Positions 57,628-64,000 of a stretch of DNA of 64,000 nt are shown here, piece after piece. Each line of letters begins with the position of its first letter. The first letter of the stretch is position 1. The position numbers and the translations under genes are program-made. The stretch covers positions 52,345,631 to 52,409,630 of the forward strand of contig NC_068971.1 of the NCBI RefSeq assembly GCF_016808095.1, in the 5' to 3' direction. A model generated the notes under the pieces. That model saw only the letters and a list, made by a program, of their open reading frames with translations, was not told where the DNA came from and made no database searches. The DNA comes from Vigna angularis (taxonomy: Eukaryota > Streptophyta > Magnoliopsida > Fabales > Fabaceae).

Positions 57628-60600
57628 TCATGGTAACCATCCTCCCATGAAATTGTTCATGCTCTGGCCTCCTGTTATCACTGATACTGGATCAGGTCGA
57701 TATCTGCGGTTAAACATATTCAAATTATTAGAACATAGCTCCACCATTTCATCAACATAACATTATTTGTTGTTTCTAGTCTACATCAAATCCCAACAAC
57801 AATGTTTTTGTCTGCTAGTAACCAGAAACAACCATGCATCAGAATTTAATGAAGAGGAAATTGATACCCCATTTGTAATGTTGGCTCACACTCCAATGGT
57901 TGAAAGAGAGCATCTCCTTGGTGTTGTTGACCTGGATGACGGTCATACCCCATTTCTTCACCACTGGGATTCAGTTGAAATTGATTTATTTGATATTCTT
58001 CCAACTGTCAAAAACAGCATAAGTCACTCAAAAAGCTTCTGTTTAGTTCAGGACACCTTTGTACATTCAAATTTTATCGTTAAATCACATCATAGAACAC
58101 TGTATATGAACTTGAGGGTTGAAATGTTTGTTACCCTTTGTCTGAGAGCTGTGTTTGCCTCACCTAGCAAGTGTTCCTTCACATGTGACATAATTGAACT
58201 GGTTAATTAGCAAGGGAATAACTGGGAAGAATGACAATTAAACATTGGAAAAGGAATTGAGAATTGTTATCATACCTTGCGCTGACTATCAGAAAGCTGA
58301 TCCAGCATGAATTGGGTCTGTAGAATGTCATGCAGTTACGAAAATAATACATATACGACAAAGATCATTCACTTATATTTTTAGATATGATATTCGTATG
58401 AATTTTTCATCACTGACAGACATACACTTTTTGACGAAGATAAATTAATTTGTTCTAAATCATTTTCAAGCTGAAATTGGCAACAATGGAAAATTTAGTT
58501 AGTACCCTTGTTGATCTGATTTGCTTCAAAGACGAATCTAGCTGCCTTTCAAGTGATTCAAGCTCATTGCTGCTTAGAGGGCCAAGATCTTCTCCCATAA
58601 GGTTCCTGATGAGTTTAAGACAGACATATATATATTATTAACTTTATACATATATATGTAGCATGTCCTAGATAATATAATAGAGCATGTTTACCTTTGA
58701 AAACGTTGTAGAGCTTCGTACCGTGCTTTCAGCTTCAAATATTCTTGTTGACTGCTTAACTCCTATAGTAATGGAAGCAAAATCATAGCAGTTACCTAAT
58801 TAAGGGAAGATATACGAAGTCATACATAATGATTCATGAATCTATAGATCGGTTTGGGGGTACGAGGACAACTATGCCCTAAGTACTTCATTGGAGAAGG
58901 AAGTAAGTGAAACCAATTAACCTGTTTAGAACGCGCACCACCATCATCAAAGCATGAAGGAGCGATTCTTCCACACATGGTGAGAAAATTACTCAAAAAA
59001 TACATACAAAAGTTCAATTACATCTCAGTGGTCATTATGTTGATGGAACTACACTCACCTAACAGTTTACTTTTAATTTTTATGTTTCGCAAATTAACAG
59101 AACAAATTCTAGTAAAATCCCAGCATAAGTGGTTAAACTGGTGTTTCCTGAAAACAACTGAAATGCCGATCAAATTCAGTTTTTTCTCATAATTGTTGCC
59201 TCTCCAAATGAAATTCTTTGGTAGTGGATAAACCAAAACCACGACAACTTGGAAATAACCAAGAATGTTTTATATGCACAGTTGCTCAATTAAATAGGGT
59301 GTATAGGATAATCACCAATACCAAGGCTTCTTTTGTTGACGCATTGGCCTCGGGCGCTCCATAGTTACATTTCTGATACCTCTCTAGCGTTTTCAGCATG
59401 CTGCACGTTCACACCGAATAGTCAAATAGTGATTAAACATTCAGAAAATTATTCTATTTCCACAACTAAACAGAACATGTAGACACACTAAGAAGTACTT
59501 ATGCATCCCAAAAATGTATGTATAGCCCTTAATGTGCATCTTCTTTCGATCTTCAAACACCGCTGTTGTTTTTACAGCAGAAAAGCAGCTTTGGGAGATG
59601 CAAATTTGTAATGAGAAGCCAATATATAATCTAGAAAGAAAATCTTGGTTTGTCGAACAAGCCAGGCATATTGAAACAGATATAACTGATTGAAAGTCAT
59701 ATCAAACAGTTTATGCTTATTATAATGGAGAAGGATATTATGTAGACAAATTATTGACCAAAGAAACAAAGTGATGAGCAAATTGAGGCAGAGAATTGGT
59801 ACCATTACAAAGCTTGATGAGTAAATAAATAAATAATGTAAGAAAAATGCTCAGGCAAATAAAAAAGAAGTTTCGAATGATACATGAGAAGGAAAGAAAT
59901 GGTGGAAACAAAGAACTAATTGCAGGAATAAAATAAACCCTAGGTAGGGCCAAAGATGTAAATTAGAGAGTGCCTTGCCTTGGTTAAAAGAAAATGAAAA
60001 AGTGGACATGATTTAGGTTTTTCGAGTGAATGTTAAAACGTACTGAAGGGAAAATTAGCAGACACTAGCTAATATTGTTATTATATTATATAAATAATAT
60101 AAATAATACATGACACAAAAAAAAAATAATGATGTGGTTCTTTTCCGAACACTTATTGCATAGAAACAGAAGCCTGAGCAAAACCAGAAAGTGTTTTGAG
60201 TAAAAGATTTTGAACCAGATCTGCGAAGAACTTAAACAAATGGAGCAAAAAAAGAAATTTGGGATCGGTGGGTTGAGAACCGAAAGAGGGTAAGAAAGAG
60301 AAAGGCGAAGGCTTGAGGAAAACCAAAAATTAAAGAAGAAGGAAGAGATAGAACAGTAAATACAACAGTGATATCTCTTTGAGTTTCCAGTTGCAGATCT
60401 AACATCAACATAGCCGCAGAAACACTGAAGATGCTAAAAACGCCGAGACATTCACAGAAACGGAAAAGCTCGAAACAGTGAAAGAAGAAAATAAAGTTTT
60501 GAATATCGATGCTGTTTCGGTAAAAGTAGAATTCAGAAGGTGGCAAAGGGTAGCTGGTGTTCTTGAATCACTGAAAACAGCAAAAATCAAAGGAAGAGGG

Positions 60601-61060
60601 CTTGGAAATCTCGGAAGCAAAATTCATTTAAAAGCGCACAAAATCGAAAGAAGAGAAAGGTGCGGAGAACAAGAAAAGCTAGGTCCTGCAGTTCCTTTTT
60701 CTGTGCTACCACGTTCTATGCGCAAACATAACATACATATCTGTGATCAGACATAGACCAAGAGAGAGAGAAGGGGGTTTGTAGTAGTTTTCTTATGTTA
60801 CTTGTGTCCATTAATTCTTACTTATTCTTAAACCTTTTGCTGAATATACATATATATATAGATGTAGATATAGAAGTACCTTGAAGTGCTGCAAAACTCG
60901 TACAACTTTCCTCTAGTGGAGAAGATGATGAGAGCAAGCTCGGCATCGCAAAGAACGGAAAGCTCATAAGCTTTCTTCAAAAGCCCGTTTCTTCGTTTTG
61001 CAAAGGTCACTTGCCTGTTGATCTTGTTCTCAATTCTCTTCAACTCCACTCTTCCCCTTC

Positions 61061-61064
<4 letters not shown>
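57628..61064 (-). CDS. SEP3: SEPALLATA-class MADS-box transcription factor (SEP3/AGL9/FBP2-like)
   Basis: Eight exons on the minus strand: 61064-60880, 59400-59322, 58762-58695, 58605-58506, 58317-58276, 58176-58135, 58004-57868, 57703-57628. Sizes 185, 79, 68, 100, 42, 42, 137 and 76 follow the classical MIKC pattern, and phases agree, giving 242 residues. MADS domain: [20 protein letters not shown] then [21 protein letters not shown]. The K domain includes [40 protein letters not shown] and [20 protein letters not shown]. The C-terminal domain has the SEP motif I ([14 protein letters not shown]) and motif II-like end [13 protein letters not shown] proteins join A-, B- and C-class MADS proteins in floral quartets that specify petals, stamens and carpels and close the meristem. 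The exact SEP subgroup is inferred. Intron 1 is 1479 bp, the usual seat of MADS regulatory elements. Confidence 0.96.

Positions 61065-61092
<28 letters not shown>
61065..61092. repeat. (CT)14 microsatellite adjoining the SEP start codon
   Basis: In mRNA sense an (AG)n run leads directly into the start codon, so it is part of the 5' UTR. Confidence 0.95.
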
Positions 61093-61165
61093 AACTCTCT
61101 CAACTTCTCTTTCTCACATCCACTCACCAAATTCTGAATATATAAAATCTCGATCACATGTATGT

Positions 61166-61166
<1 letters not shown>

Positions 61167-61203
<37 letters not shown>
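61167..61203. repeat. (TA)n microsatellite upstream of SEP
   Basis: About 18 TA units, some 100 bases upstream of the SEP start codon on the minus strand; it may overlap the promoter region. Confidence 0.9.
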
Positions 61204-61205
<2 letters not shown>

Positions 61206-64000
61206 TGTAAATTGTAAAGCGTGATATATATACTGAGAGATACGTGTATTATTGTATTGTCCCAGCAAAAGCATGGTTATGAAGGGAAATGGGAACGCTA
61301 ATGGATGCATGGTTATTGAAAAAAAAAGGGATTGTTGTTCTCTCTCTAGCTGTCTTTTTCTCTTAGCTTAATTTGCTACATTCATCCCCTGTGGCCTGTG
61401 CTTTCATTGATGATAAGGAGCCATCCAAAGAAAGAAAATGCTGAAATTCAGATTTATTGTGAGTATGGTAAGAGAGTAAATGCAGTTTTGTGGAACACGT
61501 AAAGTGGATACTGCACTGGCAGTTGATTGAAAAGTGGGATTCGATCCGACGGTGCTCAAAAGAGTGCGCCAAAGCAAAAATCGGAGAAACCCTAAATAGG
61601 ATCCGTGACCAGTAATCATGATTGCCCATTGAAACCAAGAGAAAGATGGTTATTCCATATCATAACAGTGCCACGTGTCGAATGATGAAGTGGGAAAGGA
61701 CTTGATTTTCTGCTGACTTTTTCGTGCTCAGGCAATCATGTGAACTAACCTTAAAGATCCTCAACCTCGTAGTTGTAGGGTAGTTCGTATGTTACATCAT
61801 AAATTTACCCAACTACCCCTATTCCTTCATAGATCTACTACGCCTTGTTCAATTCAAATTAACTTCCTTCCTTTTATTAATAAACAAATTAAAACTCTAA
61901 TTATATATCTTTTTATGATTTCTACTATTTTATAAAGACTCAGAAATTTAATTAAATTTTAATTAGTATATCAAAATAATTGAAAATCGCATTGAGTTTT
62001 TAGTTATAAATAAGTTCTATTATATATAATTTGTTTACATGAAAAACTAAAGAAAGAATCTTAGTAAAAGATCGCAATTTTCAATTACTGCGTGTTAAGT
62101 ATGTTTAGGTCAAAGTTCTTTGAGAGTTGTATTTTTCCTTTTTACTGATAAAAAAATTGGAAATCCTCTGGTTCTAAATTTACGATAATTCAAAAACTTA
62201 AACAAACATTTATAATAATAATAAGTGATAACTAAAAAAGGAAAAGAAAAGATATTTCTACGGAAGACATTTAATGGACATTAAATATGTTTGATTAAAG
62301 TTCAAACCATCCCAAAATAAAAACTATAGCAGGTATGATATTTATTTAACTCATCAGTTAGTCTTTTTGTTTAATTAACTAACGATTTTATAAAAATTTT
62401 TTAACTCTTCATAAGTTCATCGAAAATAGTAGGTTATACTTACAAATACTTGAGAAAAAATAAATAGAAAATTATATATTAAAAAATTGCAACATACTTT
62501 CGGAAATAAAAAACAATTAATTTAATATCTATTAATTGTGATATTAAAAATTGTAATGTGAAAGTAAGAAAAAACCAATATGAGTGATTATTTATCGATA
62601 GTGATGTATTTTGGTGAATTGAGATTGTTTTGGGGTAATTTTAGAACAGTTTCGGTAAATATTGAAGTGTTAGAGAATATTGATTAATGATTAACCATGG
62701 TCCAATTTGCTTGTAAAGACAGGAAAAGAAGCTTGATTTGGAAAGTGGTGTTAAAGTTTCCGCGTTCTCCTTTTTCGCTGTTTCAAATTCAAAATTTAAC
62801 AAGAGAGCAGTTTGGCACTGTGTTAGAATCATCTGAAAATGACATAACAATGGCGTATTACGCAATTACCATTTCCAGAATTTTTGTGGAAGAATTCTTA
62901 GTGAATAAACAAGTCTTATTTCTGAAACCCAAGACAGAAAACCTTGTTTCGATTGTTTCGATTGCTAATGAGAAAACCTTAAATTCCACCATTGACAGTG
63001 TTTGAAGGGACGAGAATTTATTAGAACAAGTCTGAAAATGGTTAATATGGCGTTCTGTTTCACATGAGGTATCAAGCAGACACGACGTTACCCTTGCAGT
63101 CAAAACATGCGGTTCTAGGATTATAGTTCTTGACACCTTGTTTTGTGGAAAAGTTCGGAAACCAGCATGATCCATGGTTCTAATACCTCATGACATGCCA
63201 AATTAGCCGTTTGTCAGAAGCTTATAAGGGCCTGTGTGGTGTTTGTATACATAAGGCAATTACAATAATAACTCTATTTTAACTTGAAGTAAGAAAAGTT
63301 TAGCCATTTTTGCTTCTGGGCATTAATAATCATTCCTTTTTATCTTACAAGAAGAAGTGAAGAAGTGCATGATGAATATGAATGTTGGAGTGATGAACAA
63401 CGAAGTGAACAATCTCAAGTCTGATGCCATATTCGAGATAAAAACATGATGGGACCCACCAGTCTACCACTCTGCACTGACATTGTGCATGGGCCAAAGA
63501 ACACGATGAACGTGGTTGATCACAGTGTATTGTGAAAGTGATTGAGAGAAAAAAAGAAGAAGAGAAAGTTGAAAAATGAAGGGTGAATGCAGGATGGGCA
63601 AAGCAGCATAGAGATGTGAGATGCTTTTCCATTTAAAGATGAACAACATCTGCATCAATAATAATAACACCTACATCGCATTCCAAATTTGGCATTGCCA
63701 TTTAAACATGTCACATCTCATTGGACCGTAACCTGTTGCAGAGTCTAAGATGAAGCAGCTATGGTGGCAGGTTATAGGTGCATGGTACTCTCATCATCAT
63801 AAATTCAAAATAAAAAAATATAATTAATGTGAGACAGTGATGCATGTGATGATTTCTTATTCCATGAATCAACTCCACATCACTTCCAAACCTTCTTATC
63901 TGCAATCTCTTTCTTATAGCCAATCATTCATCCTTTCTTTCCAACTATGGAACAAAAACCTACGTTTCATTCCTTTTTTTATATTTCATTTTCTATCTTC
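61204..64000. other. SEP promoter region and intergenic DNA to the window end
   Basis: AT-rich non-coding DNA. The part near 61204 should contain the SEP promoter. Several short open frames exist on both strands but show no domain or splice pattern I can support. Confidence 0.6.

Noticed and set aside
57767..58210. A 147-codon plus-strand reading frame
   Set aside because: It is the antisense shadow of SEP exons 6 and 7, whose minus-strand splice sites and protein motifs are clear.
61530..61580. A T-loop-like GGATCGAATCC on the minus strand, considered as a tRNA
   Set aside because: No matching acceptor stem, D-loop or anticodon arm nearby.

Overview
The window is nuclear DNA of a flowering plant. 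Genes have many short GT-AG introns, lie in AT-rich spacers full of (TA)n and (GA)n microsatellites, and belong to land-plant families (SBP-box, CAMTA, MADS-box, DUF3339, TMN/EMP). Protein resemblance and gene content suggest a eudicot, and I infer a legume (Phaseoleae-like), but sequence alone does not prove the species.

Layout: the 3' half of a RanBP2-type zinc-finger gene (+, 197-1595); an SBP-box transcription factor of the SPL2/10/11 group with a miR156 site (-, 4494-6856); a transmembrane-nine/EMP70 protein (+, 12550-14535); a 978-bp non-autonomous Mutator-like element with a palindromic array (15425-16402); an F-box gene of the LCR type with a miR394 site (+, 19028-22958); a nuclear transport factor 2 gene (+, 24262-25214); an unnamed single-membrane-segment protein (-, 26449-27144); a 13-exon CAMTA4-like calmodulin-binding transcription activator (-, 27931-37874) with a Ty1/copia remnant in one intron; a 10.5-kb Tat-lineage Ty3/gypsy retrotransposon (40308-50794); two tandem DUF3339 micro-membrane proteins (+); an unnamed 127-aa membrane protein (-, 54520-55975); and a complete 8-exon SEPALLATA-class MADS-box gene (-, 57628-61064). 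The last 3 kb holds no gene I can support.

The host genes do not form an operon-like unit. Two neighbours, SPL and LCR, are both targets of conserved microRNAs that act in shoot meristem and phase change. As I recall, their Arabidopsis homologues are also close neighbours (At1g27340 and At1g27360/70), and CAMTA4 and the zinc-finger gene resemble a second Arabidopsis pair (At1g67310, At1g67325), so the block looks like old conserved microsynteny.

The most unusual content is in the mobile DNA. The Tat element carries an antisense gene (705-nt-scale first exon family 'putative gypsy-type transposon' domain plus a coiled-coil second exon) with its own TATA box and a clean 76-nt intron, plus 39-bp and 82-bp tandem arrays that share one GC-rich core. 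The Mutator-like element holds five 20-bp palindromes at 29-30-bp spacing inside a longer foldback. I found no CRISPR, no rRNA or tRNA genes and no clearly new system; all coordinates and splice sites were read by eye.
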